From: Asinibacterium sp. OR53
GTDB lineage: Bacteria > Bacteroidota > Bacteroidia > Chitinophagales > Chitinophagaceae
DNA length: 64,000 nucleotides
Direction: 5' to 3'
NCBI RefSeq assembly: GCF_000515315.1
Contig: NZ_KI911562.1
Span: 1,322,505-1,386,504, forward strand
Shown: positions 50,084 through 59,903 of the stretch, in pieces
Layout of the letters: every line of letters begins with the position of its first letter
Position numbering within the stretch: the first letter of the stretch is position 1
Position numbers and translations under genes: made by a program
Notes under the pieces: generated by a model
Databases searched by the model: none
Told to the model about the DNA's origin: nothing
Seen by the model: only the letters and a program-made list of their open reading frames with translations

Positions 50084-51547
50084 ATGAAAAAACTGATCAT
50101 CCTTCTTTGTGGTGTAACATTCTTGCAGGCAAATGCGCAGAATGGTTCTGATCACTGGAACCTGCGTCAGTGTGTGGATTATGCAATGGCCAATAATATT
50201 TCTGTTAAGCAGGCCGATATCCAGGCAAGGATCAGTGCATTACAACTGAAACAATCAAAATTAAACCTTTATCCCGGCGTATCAGGTAATACTTCTACAG
50301 GTGTTCGTTTTGGACGTTCGATCGACCCCACCACCAATGGTTTTGCCACTACACAGTTCCTGTACCAGAACTTTGGTGTGAACGGAGGTATACAATTATA
50401 CAACAACGGAAGGCTGCGGAACACCATGCAGGCTTCGGCATTCAGCGCCCAGGCTGCATTGACCGATGTTGCCAAAGCCGCCAATGACGTAGCATTGAAT
50501 GTATGCACTTATTATTTGCAGGTGCTGGCAGCCAAAGAGCAGATCAATATCAGCGAGGTGCAGATCAGCCAGACCAATGCTCAATTCGAAATGACCAGGA
50601 AGAAAGTAGATGCAGGGATGTTGCCGGAGTTGAACCTCGCAGAAATTGAAGCACAGTTGTCAACAGACAGCAGCAATTATATAGCAGCCAAAACTTCCTA
50701 TGAACAAAACCTCATCAGCCTGCGTGGATTACTAGGCCTTGACCCCGATGTGATCTTTGGTGTTGAAACCCCGCCGGTAGATAAAATCCCATTAGAATCC
50801 TTTGCCGATATGCAGCCACAGGCAGTATTCCAATTGGCACTTGCGAACCAGCCCTTGCAGAAAGGAAATGCGCTGAGAATAAAAGCCGCACAGAAAAACA
50901 TCTCAGCAGCCAGAGGCGGTTTTTATCCCACCATCAACCTGGGCTTCAACCTGTCTACCAACTTTTCAAACTCTTTCAAATATATCAACGGCGCTACTTT
51001 CCTGGGATATACACCCATTACAGGAGCAGAGCCTATTGTAACAGTAAATAATGTAAACTATTACCTGCAAAACCCGATATATAAATTTTCACAAGGCACC
51101 CGCAGCTTTGGAGATATATGGCAGGGATGGGGCAAACAGCTCGACAACAACTTTGGACAAAACGTTGGCATGAGTATTTCGATACCCATCTTCAGCAATG
51201 GACAAAACCGCATTGCTTACCAGCAATCCAAACTGAACCTCCAGAATGCAGAACTGCAAAGAAGCCAGAGCGACCTGAAACTGAAACAGGATATTTATAC
51301 AGCGTACACCAACGCTACGGCTGCTTTGCAAAAATTCAATGCGGGGCAGAAAACAGTTACCAGCGCGCAAAAAGCCTATGATTTTGCGCTGAAACGTTAT
51401 GAAGTGGGTTTGCTGAGCTCGATTGATCTGCTGACCAACCAGAACAACCTGCTGAAAGCCAAATTGCAGCAACTGAGCAACCAGTACGATTATGTGTTCA
51501 AAATGAAATTGCTGGAATTTTATAAAGGCGTAGGCTTGAAATTATAA
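50084..51547 (+). CDS. TolC-family outer membrane efflux protein
   Basis: Outer-membrane channel protein of the OEP/TolC family (487 aa from the ATG at 50084, which yields the signal peptide MKKLIILLCGVTFLQANAQ). Two repeats of long helices and short strands are visible, e.g. WNLRQCVDYAMANNISVKQA at the start and ALKRYEVGLLSSIDLLTNQN near the end. It is followed after 28 bp by a membrane-fusion protein gene, so the two are one efflux unit. No inner-membrane pump gene (ABC or RND) is adjacent. Confidence 0.92.
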   Translation: MKKLIILLCGVTFLQANAQNGSDHWNLRQCVDYAMANNISVKQADIQARISALQLKQSKLNLYPGVSGNTSTGVRFGRSIDPTTNGFATTQFLYQNFGVNGGIQLYNNGRLRNTMQASAFSAQAALTDVAKAANDVALNVCTYYLQVLAAKEQINISEVQISQTNAQFEMTRKKVDAGMLPELNLAEIEAQLSTDSSNYIAAKTSYEQNLISLRGLLGLDPDVIFGVETPPVDKIPLESFADMQPQAVFQLALANQPLQKGNALRIKAAQKNISAARGGFYPTINLGFNLSTNFSNSFKYINGATFLGYTPITGAEPIVTVNNVNYYLQNPIYKFSQGTRSFGDIWQGWGKQLDNNFGQNVGMSISIPIFSNGQNRIAYQQSKLNLQNAELQRSQSDLKLKQDIYTAYTNATAALQKFNAGQKTVTSAQKAYDFALKRYEVGLLSSIDLLTNQNNLLKAKLQQLSNQYDYVFKMKLLEFYKGVGLKL

Positions 51548-51575
51548 TATCAAAACAACCGAAACACCTGAGCAT

Positions 51576-52934
51576 ATGAACAAGAAACTGATCTGGACCA
51601 TCATCATATTGGTAGCCGTCATTGCTGCCTTCGTGGGCATGAAGAAAGCCGGTATCATTGGCAAAGATGAAGGGATCAAAGTATCGTCTGAAAAAGTAAG
51701 TACACGCACCATTATTGAAACGGTGAATGCCAGTGGCAAAGTGTATCCCGAAGTGGAAGTGAAAGTGAGTCCGGATATCAGTGGTGAGATCGTAGAACTC
51801 AATGTGAACGAAGGCGATAGCGTGAAGAAAGGACAGGTACTTGCCAGGATATATGCCGATATCTATTCTACCCAGCGCGACCAGGTAGCGGCAGGAGTAG
51901 AACAGGCCAGGGCGCAATTGTCGAACTCATCGGCAGGTATTGAGGGATTGAAAGCCACACTGGATAATGCAAAAGCCACTTACGACAGGCAGAAAAAATT
52001 GTATGCCGATAAAGTGATTTCCCGTTCAGAGTTCGATCAGGCCGATCAGGCGTACCGCTCTGCGGAAGCCAACTACAACGCAGCGAAGGAAGGATTGAGA
52101 GGCGGACAGGCATCGATACGCAGTGCCGAAGCGCAGTTGGCCAGGGCAAATAAAGACCTCTCACGTACCACACTCACAGCACCAATGGATGGAGTGATCA
52201 GTCTGCTCGCGGTGAAAAAAGGAGAACGCGTAGTAGGTACAGCGCAGATGGCCGGTACAGAAATGATGCGTGTTGCCGATATGCGCAGCATTGAAGTGCG
52301 GGTAGATGTAGGAGAAAACGATATCCCCAAAGTAAAGCTGGGCGATACCGCGCTTGTAGAAGTAGATGCTTATACCAACCGCAAATTCAGGGGCATTGTT
52401 TATAAGATCGCCAACCCGAATGTGGCAACCACTACCACTACGAGTACAGATGTTACCAATTACAAAGTACATATCCGTTTGTTGCCCGATAGCTATGCAG
52501 ATATAGTAAAAGCAGGTAAGGCATTCCCTTTCCGTCCGGGTATGAGCGCCAGCGCCGATATACAAACCAAAACCAATGTGGGGGTGCTGGCAGTGCCGCT
52601 GAATGCTGTTACCACCAGGGATAAGAGCAGCGATAAGGCTCCGGGAGAAAAGAAAGACGATAAGCCAGCCAATGATGCATCTGCCGTTAAATCTGTTAAC
52701 GCCGATGATAATATCCAGGAAGTGGTATTTGTATTGCAGAAAGACAATACGGTGAAAAAAATACCGGTGAAGTCTTCCATACAGGACCTGAATTATATTC
52801 AGATCACCAGCGGACTCCAGGGTGGCGAAGAAGTGATCACGGGCCCATACAGTACAGTAAGTAAAACACTGAAAGACGGAACCCTGGTAAAAGTGGTTCC
52901 TAAAGACAAGTTGTTTGAAGAGAAGAAGAACTAG
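51576..52934 (+). CDS. Periplasmic adaptor (membrane-fusion) protein of an efflux system
   Basis: HlyD/MacA-like adaptor (452 aa) with an N-terminal anchor helix (LIWTIIILVAVIAAFVGM), a lipoyl-like half (VSPDISGEIVELNVNEGDSV), a coiled-coil hairpin (residues about 100-190), the second lipoyl half (LTAPMDGVISLLAVKKGERV) and beta-barrel domains. An insert near residues 350-385 (KSSDKAPGEKKDDKPANDAS) is low-complexity and charged. It would link the TolC-like protein upstream with an inner-membrane pump, usually MacB; none is encoded next to it. Confidence 0.9.
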   Translation: MNKKLIWTIIILVAVIAAFVGMKKAGIIGKDEGIKVSSEKVSTRTIIETVNASGKVYPEVEVKVSPDISGEIVELNVNEGDSVKKGQVLARIYADIYSTQRDQVAAGVEQARAQLSNSSAGIEGLKATLDNAKATYDRQKKLYADKVISRSEFDQADQAYRSAEANYNAAKEGLRGGQASIRSAEAQLARANKDLSRTTLTAPMDGVISLLAVKKGERVVGTAQMAGTEMMRVADMRSIEVRVDVGENDIPKVKLGDTALVEVDAYTNRKFRGIVYKIANPNVATTTTTSTDVTNYKVHIRLLPDSYADIVKAGKAFPFRPGMSASADIQTKTNVGVLAVPLNAVTTRDKSSDKAPGEKKDDKPANDASAVKSVNADDNIQEVVFVLQKDNTVKKIPVKSSIQDLNYIQITSGLQGGEEVITGPYSTVSKTLKDGTLVKVVPKDKLFEEKKN

Positions 52935-52946
52935 GTACGAAAAACG

Positions 52947-52954
52947 TATTTTTG
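52947..52954 (+). promoter_or_regulatory. -7 box for gpsA
   Basis: TATTTTTG matches TAnnTTTG and lies 22 bp upstream of the gpsA ATG, just after the adaptor stop codon. No convincing -33 TTG is seen at the usual distance. Confidence 0.45.
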
Positions 52955-52976
52955 CCGATCAACAGCTGGCATCAAT

Positions 52977-53981
52977 ATGCGATTTGGTATCATCGGTAGC
53001 GGAAGCTGGGCAACGGCGATCGCTAAAATTCTTACTGACAACGGGAATACCGTCAACTGGTGGGTACGTAACAACGATACCATCGCTTATATAGAGAAAC
53101 GAAGGCATAACCCGCATTATCTCAGTAGCACTTACTTCAATCATGCGCAGCTGCAACTCAGCAGCGATATACAGGCTGTAGTAACCGCTTCAGATGTACT
53201 GGTGATCGCGGTTCCGTCAGCTTATGTTGAAAGCAGTCTCGAAACGCTTAGTGCACAACAACTGAGCAATAAAAAAATCGTTTCAGCAGTGAAAGGCATA
53301 CTGCCTTCGGGCAACCGGCTGCTCAATGATTATCTCTCGGAGACTTTTGCATTCCCATTAGAAAACTATTTTACTTTACTGGGCCCCTGTCATGCAGAAG
53401 AAATAGCCGCAGAAAAATTATCTTACCTGACTTTTTCGGGCCAGCAGCCAGAAGCTACGGCAGCCATTGCTGCATATTTCAAAACCGATTACCTGAATAC
53501 GGTGGTGAACACCGATGTGATGGGTGTTCAGTATGCGGCCGTATTGAAAAATATTTATGCATTGGGAGCAGGTATTGCGCACGGCTTGGAGTACGGCGAT
53601 AATTTTTTAAGTGTGTACATTGCCAATAGCGCGAATGAAATGGAAGTCTTCCTGCACCAGTCGAACGATAAAGGACCATTCGCCGAGCAATCGCATAATT
53701 ACAACGCTTCTGTTTACCTGGGCGATCTGCTGGTTACCTGCTATTCATTGCACAGCCGCAACCGCACGTTTGGAAACATGATTGGTAAAGGCTATTCTGT
53801 AAAAGCGGCACAACTCGAACTCAATATGGTAGCGGAAGGATACAATGCAAGCAAATGCATCTTTACCATGAACCATTCTATTCATGCAGCCATCCCTATT
53901 GCTACAATCATTTATGAAATACTATGGGAACAGGTTCCGGCGGCGCAAGGGTTTAAAAAAATAGAAAGCCTGTTACGCTGA
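52977..53981 (+). CDS. gpsA: NAD(P)-dependent glycerol-3-phosphate dehydrogenase
   Basis: GpsA, reducing dihydroxyacetone phosphate to sn-glycerol-3-phosphate for phospholipids. The Rossmann motif FGIIGSGSWATAIAKIL is at the N-terminus; VSAVKGILPS, LLGPCHAEEIAAEKLS and the catalytic Lys region QYAAVLKNIYALGAGIAHGL are visible. The usual RNRRFG-type motif appears as HSRNRTFGNMIGKG. Length (334 aa) is typical. Its stop overlaps the convergent hemW stop by 9 bases. Confidence 0.95.
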   Translation: MRFGIIGSGSWATAIAKILTDNGNTVNWWVRNNDTIAYIEKRRHNPHYLSSTYFNHAQLQLSSDIQAVVTASDVLVIAVPSAYVESSLETLSAQQLSNKKIVSAVKGILPSGNRLLNDYLSETFAFPLENYFTLLGPCHAEEIAAEKLSYLTFSGQQPEATAAIAAYFKTDYLNTVVNTDVMGVQYAAVLKNIYALGAGIAHGLEYGDNFLSVYIANSANEMEVFLHQSNDKGPFAEQSHNYNASVYLGDLLVTCYSLHSRNRTFGNMIGKGYSVKAAQLELNMVAEGYNASKCIFTMNHSIHAAIPIATIIYEILWEQVPAAQGFKKIESLLR

Positions 53982-55097
53982 GAAAAGATCGGCTGCAATG
54001 CCATCGGCCAGGAATTTACCGGCTGTTGTGAGTTGTAACCGGTTACCGGTTTGCACAATATTGCCGGATGCCAAGTGTTTTTCGGCAGCATGGAGCAATG
54101 CATTCTTTTTATCATCACCCCAATCAGCATATACTTTATTCAAATCAATGCCTTCCATGGTGCGCAGACTGGTCATGACGTATTCATTCAATTGTTGAAC
54201 CGGTGTCAATATTTCCTGTTCATAGGGAACGGCCCCTTGGTTAATACTCGCAATATAGAGACTATTATTGGCCACATTCCATTGCCGGCTGCTTCCATTA
54301 AATGAATGCGCTGAAGGTCCCAGTCCCAGGTACGAAACTCCCTGCCAGTAACTGCTGTTGTGTCTGCTGCGGAATCCAAGCCTGGCGAAATTGGATATTT
54401 CATAATGCTCAAAACTGGCTTCTTCCATTTTGCGGGTGAGGATATTGAAATGCCGGGCCTGCGTTTCAGGATCGATGTCTGCCGTTTTTTTTGTCCTGAT
54501 CATTTTATCCAGTGCTGTGCGGGGTTCTACAGTAAGCGCATAACAGGAAAGATGCGGCACCTGCAAAGCAAGGGCTTTGTTGATGTCCTGTTCCCAGCGC
54601 TCATCACTCAGGCCCGGAATACCATAAATAAGATCAATCGTGATGTTGCGGAAACCGGCGGCTTGTGCCAGTTCAATCGCTTCGACTGACTGTGCCGACT
54701 CGTGCACCCGGTTCATCCAGTGCAGGCTGCTGTCTGAAAAAGACTGTACTCCCATACTAAGCCGGTTGATGCCCGCTTCTTTCCATGCGCGCAGCCTGGC
54801 GGCAGTTACATCGTCGGGATTGGCTTCGAGGGTGATTTCGGCATGGGGATTTATATCGAATAATTGCGATAACAACTGTATAATGGAATGAATGGCAGTT
54901 TCCGGTAACAGGGAAGGGGTGCCGCCGCCAAAATAAATAGTATCTACTTTTTCGCTGAGATATGAACGGCGCAACCTGGCTTCTGCTTCAATGGCGTTGA
55001 CCATTTCCGGTAATAATTGCAATGAAGTGGAAAAATGAAAATTGCAATAATGACAGGCTTTTCTGCAAAATGGAATATGAATATAAATACCTGCCAT
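53973..55097 (-). CDS. hemW: Radical SAM heme chaperone HemW
   Basis: HemW (374 aa), a coproporphyrinogen-oxidase-like radical SAM protein that binds heme for delivery to respiratory enzymes. It begins MAGIYIHIPFCRKACHYCNF, with the C-x3-C-x2-C cluster motif at residues 11-18, then TIYFGGGTPSLLP, EITLEANPDD, NRLSMGVQSFSD, and the HemW-type C-terminal domain. The motif lacks the fourth CxxxCxxCxC cysteine found in true HemN, supporting HemW. It is divergent from the DUF4271 gene. Confidence 0.94.
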   Translation of the reverse strand: MAGIYIHIPFCRKACHYCNFHFSTSLQLLPEMVNAIEAEARLRRSYLSEKVDTIYFGGGTPSLLPETAIHSIIQLLSQLFDINPHAEITLEANPDDVTAARLRAWKEAGINRLSMGVQSFSDSSLHWMNRVHESAQSVEAIELAQAAGFRNITIDLIYGIPGLSDERWEQDINKALALQVPHLSCYALTVEPRTALDKMIRTKKTADIDPETQARHFNILTRKMEEASFEHYEISNFARLGFRSRHNSSYWQGVSYLGLGPSAHSFNGSSRQWNVANNSLYIASINQGAVPYEQEILTPVQQLNEYVMTSLRTMEGIDLNKVYADWGDDKKNALLHAAEKHLASGNIVQTGNRLQLTTAGKFLADGIAADLFSA

Positions 55098-55176
55098 GGT
55101 TGCCTGATTGCGATGGGCAAAAATACTGTTTCAGACTTATGCACCCGTTTCAATATTTTTGTTGCAAATCCATTTT

Positions 55177-56217
55177 TTGAAGCAGACGTTATTGATAGTT
55201 CTCCTGGTGTTGACCCTTGGTTGTTTTGCACAGACCGATTCCGGTTTGCCGAAAACCCGGCCAGAGAGTACTTTACAAAAGAGTAACGATACACAAAGCC
55301 TGACCCCTAAAGAAACGGTGCTTCCGGTGCGATCAGTCGTAAATGATAGTTCGTCTTCCCGTTTGCCCAAACCCACTGTAGCAGTGAATCAGGCAAGTGC
55401 GCCGGCAGATAGCCTCCGGCAGGATTCTATCCGCAAAGCAAAAGCGGCTGCTGAATTTGCATTGCCCGTTATCGATACTTCTACCTATGCCCGTTTCATG
55501 CATCATCCCTATCTGCCGGAAAACAAGCCGGCAGCGTATATGCTGATCGATTACCGCAAGCGGGAATCGAAAGACCAATTGTTTTATGTGATGGCAGGAC
55601 TCGTATTTTTCTTTGCTTTCCTGAAAGTGGTGTATCCCCGCTATTTTAAGAACCTATTCAATTCTTTTTTCCAGACTTCGGTGCGGCTGAAACAAACCAA
55701 GGAACAGTTGCTGCAAGACAACCTGGCCTCACTGCTCACCAACCTGCTGTTTGTGATAAGTGTGAGCTTATATGCGGCCCTGGTGATCCGGTACGAGCAG
55801 TGGGCACTGGTATCTTTCTGGCAATTGGTCATTTATGGAGCTATGGTATTGATGGTTGTTTACCTTGGAAAATACCTGTTCCTGCTGTTCTCGGGATGGG
55901 TATTTAACAGCCGTGAGTCGGCCGCGGGTTATGTTTTTATTGTGTTTTTGGTGAATAAAACCATCGGCATCGTGCTGATCCCCTTTGCCCTGCTCGTGGC
56001 TTTTGCCGCCAAACCCCTGTCGGACGTGGCCCTGACGGTTTCGGGGGGTGTGATCGTATTGCTTTTTTTGTACAGATACATAGTTTCGTTTACCGCTATC
56101 CGGAATAACCTGAAAGTGAATGCATTACACTTTTTTCTCTACCTTTGTGCTGTTGAGGTGCTTCCGTTGTTATTAATCTATAAGGTATTGATCAATTATA
56201 TTGACGGAAGGTTTTAA
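55177..56217 (+). CDS. DUF4271 membrane protein
   Basis: A DUF4271-family inner-membrane protein of unknown function, with a signal-like N-terminus, a 100-residue polar segment and a C-terminal half with about seven hydrophobic helices (from LFYVMAGLVFFFAFLKVVYP). I chose the TTG at 55177, giving (M)KQTLLIVLLVLTLGCFAQ, a clean signal with a lipobox-like LTLGC. A perfect -7 box (TATTTTTG, 55154-55161) lies just before it. The frame is open to an ATG at 55108, whose extra residues would precede the signal. hemD follows, a pairing common in Bacteroidota. Confidence 0.85.
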   Translation: MKQTLLIVLLVLTLGCFAQTDSGLPKTRPESTLQKSNDTQSLTPKETVLPVRSVVNDSSSSRLPKPTVAVNQASAPADSLRQDSIRKAKAAAEFALPVIDTSTYARFMHHPYLPENKPAAYMLIDYRKRESKDQLFYVMAGLVFFFAFLKVVYPRYFKNLFNSFFQTSVRLKQTKEQLLQDNLASLLTNLLFVISVSLYAALVIRYEQWALVSFWQLVIYGAMVLMVVYLGKYLFLLFSGWVFNSRESAAGYVFIVFLVNKTIGIVLIPFALLVAFAAKPLSDVALTVSGGVIVLLFLYRYIVSFTAIRNNLKVNALHFFLYLCAVEVLPLLLIYKVLINYIDGRF

Positions 56218-56243
56218 TTTTGCAAAATATTAGACTACGGAGC

Positions 56244-57044
56244 ATGGCAAAAAGCGGCGCTAAAAATGCAGGTCCGGTTAAATCAGCGAAACGGATTCTT
56301 GTCTCACAACCCAGACCTGAAAGTGATAAATCGCCCTATTTCGACCTGGAAAAAAAATACCAGGTTGAGTTGGTTTTTCAGCCCTTCATCAGGTTGGAAG
56401 GGATACCTGCACGCGACTTTCGCAAACAAAAGATCGACATCTCACAGTTTACGGCAGTAGTGTTTACCAGCCGGAACGCCATCGATCATTTTTTTCGTAC
56501 CTGCGAAGAGATGAAGGTGGTGATTGGCCAGGACACCAAGTATTTCTGTATTACAGAAGCGGTGGCGCTGTACCTGCAGAAATTCATCCTTTACCGGAAG
56601 AGAAAGGTTTTTTACGGGGCCGACGGCACCAATAAGAGCATGTTCGATGTAGTGAATAAGCACAAAGAGAACGAACAGTTCCTGTATGTGTGCAGTGAGA
56701 ACCAGCAGGATAATGAGATCGTGAACTGGTTGAAGGCAAACAAATGTGCTTATCAGCTGGCTTTTATGTACAGGACCATCAGCAATGACATCAAGGAAGT
56801 AGTGAAAGGCTGCGAATTCGATGTCATTTGTTTTTTTACACCCAGTGGCGTCAAAAGTTTATTTGATAATTTTCCCGAGTTTAAGCAAAATGGCACGGTC
56901 ATTGGAGCGTTTGGTAATAACACCTCCAAAGCCGTGGAAGACGCGGGCCTCACACTGGGAATCAAAGCGCCGATGCCCCAGCGTCCGAGTATGGTAGCAG
57001 CGTTGGACTATTTTTTGGGTATAGGTGTTGAAGCTAAAAAGTAA
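56244..57044 (+). CDS. hemD: Uroporphyrinogen-III synthase
   Basis: HemD (266 aa), which closes and inverts the tetrapyrrole ring to uroporphyrinogen III for heme and siroheme. The family is poorly conserved, but KRILVSQPRPESDKSPYFDL, AVVFTSRNAIDHFFRTC (residues about 70-86), FLYVCSENQQDN and VICFFTPSGVKSLFDNFP with VIGAFGNNTSKAVEDAGL form the expected two-domain pattern. The ATG at 56244 is preferred; the frame opens at a TTG at 56220. It follows the DUF4271 gene by 26 bp. Confidence 0.88.
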   Translation: MAKSGAKNAGPVKSAKRILVSQPRPESDKSPYFDLEKKYQVELVFQPFIRLEGIPARDFRKQKIDISQFTAVVFTSRNAIDHFFRTCEEMKVVIGQDTKYFCITEAVALYLQKFILYRKRKVFYGADGTNKSMFDVVNKHKENEQFLYVCSENQQDNEIVNWLKANKCAYQLAFMYRTISNDIKEVVKGCEFDVICFFTPSGVKSLFDNFPEFKQNGTVIGAFGNNTSKAVEDAGLTLGIKAPMPQRPSMVAALDYFLGIGVEAKK

Positions 57045-57066
57045 TCATCCTTAAAAACCCCTTTGT

Positions 57067-57561
57067 ATGAAAAGAGTATTATCTATTTTATTATTCGGTT
57101 CATTGCTCGCTGCTTGTGGTAGTGGCAATAACAATGCTGCAAAGCTGGAAGACGAAGTTGCCAAAGCGAAATTGCGAATGATGGATTCATTGAAGACAGT
57201 TGACTCGCTCAAAAGCATTGCTGCAAAAGAGCAAAAAACAGCCGACTCCCTGAAAGCTGTTGCCGCTGCTGCTTCTAAACACCACAGCGGGTCTTCAAAT
57301 GTAAGTCCCCGTTATGCTGATGCAGAAGGAACCGGAGCTGCTGCACCTGCTGCCTCACCTAAGAAAAAAGGTATGAGCAGCACAGCCAAAGGCGCCATCA
57401 TCGGTGCAGGTGTAGGTGCCGTGACCGGAGCCATCGTTGATAAAAAACATGGCGAAGGCGCCATAGTAGGAGCTGTGCTTGGTGCAGGAGCCGGCGCAGG
57501 AACCGGTGCGATCATCGATCATAATAAAAAGAAAAAAGAAGCTGCCGCAAAACAGCAATAA
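57067..57561 (+). CDS. Glycine-zipper lipoprotein
   Basis: A 164-residue lipoprotein with signal and lipobox GSLLAAC (Cys17). A helical segment follows (residues about 25-70) with repeated heptad-like DSLK units, then a Ser/Ala/Pro-rich linker and a glycine-zipper region (about 110-150: GAIIGAGVGAVTGAIVDKKH, then AIVGAVLGAGAGAGTGAIID) as in YMGG-like outer-membrane lipoproteins, ending in a Lys-rich tail. Membrane-associated structural role is likely; nothing more specific can be said. An inverted repeat lies downstream. Confidence 0.82.
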   Translation: MKRVLSILLFGSLLAACGSGNNNAAKLEDEVAKAKLRMMDSLKTVDSLKSIAAKEQKTADSLKAVAAAASKHHSGSSNVSPRYADAEGTGAAAPAASPKKKGMSSTAKGAIIGAGVGAVTGAIVDKKHGEGAIVGAVLGAGAGAGTGAIIDHNKKKKEAAAKQQ

Positions 57562-57583
57562 AAATTAGATAGCTGAATAGCTC

Positions 57584-57667
57584 AATGGCTCGATGGCTCA
57601 ATGTAAAATGAGCGATCGGGCCATTTTACTTGATATTAAATGCGTAACATTGAGCCATCGAGCCATT
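57584..57667. repeat. 21-bp perfect inverted repeat
   Basis: AATGGCTCGATGGCTCAATG plus T (57584-57604) is exactly reverse-complementary to 57647-57667. The loop of 42 bp holds another 8-bp pair, GTAAAATG/CATTTTAC (57603-57610 and 57622-57629). The left arm has a tandem ATGGCTCg/a pattern. It sits between the glycine-zipper gene and the thioredoxin-domain gene, 13 bp before the latter's ATG. Confidence 0.85.
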
Positions 57668-57679
57668 TGCACATTTATC

Positions 57680-59716
57680 ATGAATCATCTTATACACGAA
57701 ACCAGTCCTTACCTGTTACAACATGCGCATAATCCGGTGGAATGGTATCCCTGGGGCGAAACTGCTTTAGCAAGGGCAAAGCAGGAAAATAAACCCATAC
57801 TCGTAAGTATCGGCTATGCCGCCTGTCACTGGTGTCACGTGATGGAAAGAGAAAGTTTTGAAGATGCGGCTGTAGCGGCTTTCATGAACGCGCATTTTAT
57901 CAATATCAAGATAGACCGTGAAGAACGGCCCGACCTGGACCATATTTACATGGATGCGGTACAGGCCATGACCGGCAGCGGAGGCTGGCCGTTGAATGTA
58001 TTCCTTACGCCGGATAAAAAACCTTTTTACGGTGGTACGTATTTTCCCCCGGTAAGGGCCCACAACAGGGCGAGCTGGTCTGAAGTACTGGAAGGGGTTC
58101 GGCAGGCTTTTTCGGCAAAAAAAGAAGCGATAGAAGAGCAGGCCCAGAAGCTTACAGAACACTTGCTGCAATCCAATGCATTTGGCATGGACCGGACGCT
58201 ATCTGCTACAGACGCTTTATATGACGCTGCGAATGAAGAAGAGATCGTGCGCAATATGCTCGGCAATGCCGATAAAATATGGGGCGGATTCGGGCAGGCG
58301 CCTAAATTTCCGCAAAGCCAGTCGATCTGCTTTTTGCTGCGGCATTTTCATTTCACCAAAAACGAAGCGGCTTTACAACAGGCTTTGCTGAGCCTCGATA
58401 AAATGCTCGACGGTGGTATCTACGACCAATTGGGTGGCGGGTTTGCGCGATACAGTACCGACAATGAATGGCTAGTGCCTCATTTTGAAAAAATGCTGTA
58501 CGACAATGCCCTGCTGGTTAGTGTAATGGCGGAAGCCTATCAGTTAACCGGGATAGAAAAATACGCAAGAGGGATCAGGGAAACGCTGGCATTTATCGAA
58601 AGGGAAATGACCTCGCCTGAACAGGGTTTTTACAGTGCATTGGATGCCGACAGTGAGGGGGAGGAAGGCCGGTTTTATACCTGGGACCTGGCCGAAATAG
58701 AGGCAGTATTGGGTGGAAATACCCCCTTTTTCTGTGAAATTTATGGTGTTACGGCCGCCGGAAACTGGGAAAATAAAAATATTTTTTGGATAAAAGAGCC
58801 GCTGGAAAAAACAGCACTACAGAAGGGCATGGAAATCAACGACATGCTCAGGTTACTCGAATCCGACAGGCAAAAACTACTTTCTGAACGGGAAAAGCGG
58901 GTAAGACCCCAACTTGATGATAAGATATTACTAGGTTGGAATGCCCTGATGAACACAGCATACAGCAAAGCCTATGCAGCTCTGGGTAATCCGGCGTACC
59001 TGGAGCGGGCGGAGACCCATATGCGGTTCCTGGAAAGCCATCTTTGCGATGACCAGGGCAACTGGTACCATACTTATAATGGGGGCAAGGCCAGGATACC
59101 CGCTTTCCTCGACGATTACGCCTATCTTATAGAAGCTTACCTGCATTTACAGGAGATGACAGGCACCGGAGGGTACCTGTTAAAGGCCCGGTCGCTGATG
59201 CAACACGCCATAGCGGCTTTCTCAGAAGAGGGAAGCGGCTTCTTTTTCTATACGCCACAAGACCAGGAAGATGTGATCCTGCGCAAAAAAGAGGTCTACG
59301 ATGGAGCCACCCCCAGCGGAAACGCCGTAATGGCCCATAATCTTTGGTATTTATCGAAGGTTTTTGAAGAGGAAACATGGGAAAGACGGGTAGAGGAAAT
59401 GTTGCAGCCGCTCTCCCGTGCCATCCGGCAATACCCCAATTCTTTCGCGGTATGGGCCCTTTGTCTCCAGGAATTGATCCGGGGAACCAATGAAATTATT
59501 ATTATGGGGCAGCGTTCAAAGCAATTTATCGCTCCAGTGATGAGAAAATATATCCCCAATAAAATTATCCAGACCGGGGAAACCGAAGAGCGTGTTTTCC
59601 CGTTGTTGAAAGGAAAGCTGTTGGAAGGACAGGATACAGTGAAATTCTACCTATGCAAAAACCGGGCATGTAGTGATCCCTTTACAGATGTAGTAGATTT
59701 TTTAGCAAAAATGTAA
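57680..59716 (+). CDS. Thioredoxin-domain protein, YyaL/SSP411 type (DUF255)
   Basis: A 678-residue protein of the DUF255/YyaL (SPATA20-like) family. The N-terminal thioredoxin-like domain (residues 1-165) begins [20 protein letters not shown] and has [19 protein letters not shown] with the CHWC motif. The remainder is an alpha/alpha toroid glycosidase-like domain ([52 protein letters not shown]). Function is not established; a link to redox or sugar metabolism is suggested by the folds. I use the ATG at 57680, the normal family start; the frame is open to 57593, inside the inverted repeat. Confidence 0.92.
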   Translation: MNHLIHETSPYLLQHAHNPVEWYPWGETALARAKQENKPILVSIGYAACHWCHVMERESFEDAAVAAFMNAHFINIKIDREERPDLDHIYMDAVQAMTGSGGWPLNVFLTPDKKPFYGGTYFPPVRAHNRASWSEVLEGVRQAFSAKKEAIEEQAQKLTEHLLQSNAFGMDRTLSATDALYDAANEEEIVRNMLGNADKIWGGFGQAPKFPQSQSICFLLRHFHFTKNEAALQQALLSLDKMLDGGIYDQLGGGFARYSTDNEWLVPHFEKMLYDNALLVSVMAEAYQLTGIEKYARGIRETLAFIEREMTSPEQGFYSALDADSEGEEGRFYTWDLAEIEAVLGGNTPFFCEIYGVTAAGNWENKNIFWIKEPLEKTALQKGMEINDMLRLLESDRQKLLSEREKRVRPQLDDKILLGWNALMNTAYSKAYAALGNPAYLERAETHMRFLESHLCDDQGNWYHTYNGGKARIPAFLDDYAYLIEAYLHLQEMTGTGGYLLKARSLMQHAIAAFSEEGSGFFFYTPQDQEDVILRKKEVYDGATPSGNAVMAHNLWYLSKVFEEETWERRVEEMLQPLSRAIRQYPNSFAVWALCLQELIRGTNEIIIMGQRSKQFIAPVMRKYIPNKIIQTGETEERVFPLLKGKLLEGQDTVKFYLCKNRACSDPFTDVVDFLAKM

Positions 59717-59760
59717 CAAAGAATACGGTAATTTGCTTGTCGCCAGTGTCGACTCTGGGG

Positions 59761-59774
59761 ACACTATTGTAAAA
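59761..59774 (+). repeat. 14-bp motif shared upstream of gldK and gldM
   Basis: ACACTATTGTAAAA occurs here, 143 bp before gldK, and again at 62011-62024 before gldM on the same strand. Confidence 0.4.
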
Positions 59775-59842
59775 TCCTAATTGATACAACATTGACAATT
59801 TAGTTTTACCCATTTAAAATTTATGGAGAATTAAAAGGGCTG

Positions 59843-59875
59843 TTGGCGTAACTGTCAACGCAAAACATATATTTG
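59843..59875 (+). promoter_or_regulatory. Bacteroidota-type promoter for the gldKLMN operon
   Basis: TTG at 59843-59845, a 22-base spacer and TATATTTG at 59868-59875, matching TTG / TAnnTTTG. It lies 28 bp upstream of the gldK ATG in the 187-bp gap after the thioredoxin-domain gene. Confidence 0.6.
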
Positions 59876-59903
59876 TCACTGTCCTAAATCAGTTTATTAT
59901 CTT

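Noticed and set aside
59751..59768. AGTGTC/GACACT hairpin after the thioredoxin-domain gene
   Set aside because: Only 6 bp of stem and no T-run; not convincing as a terminator.
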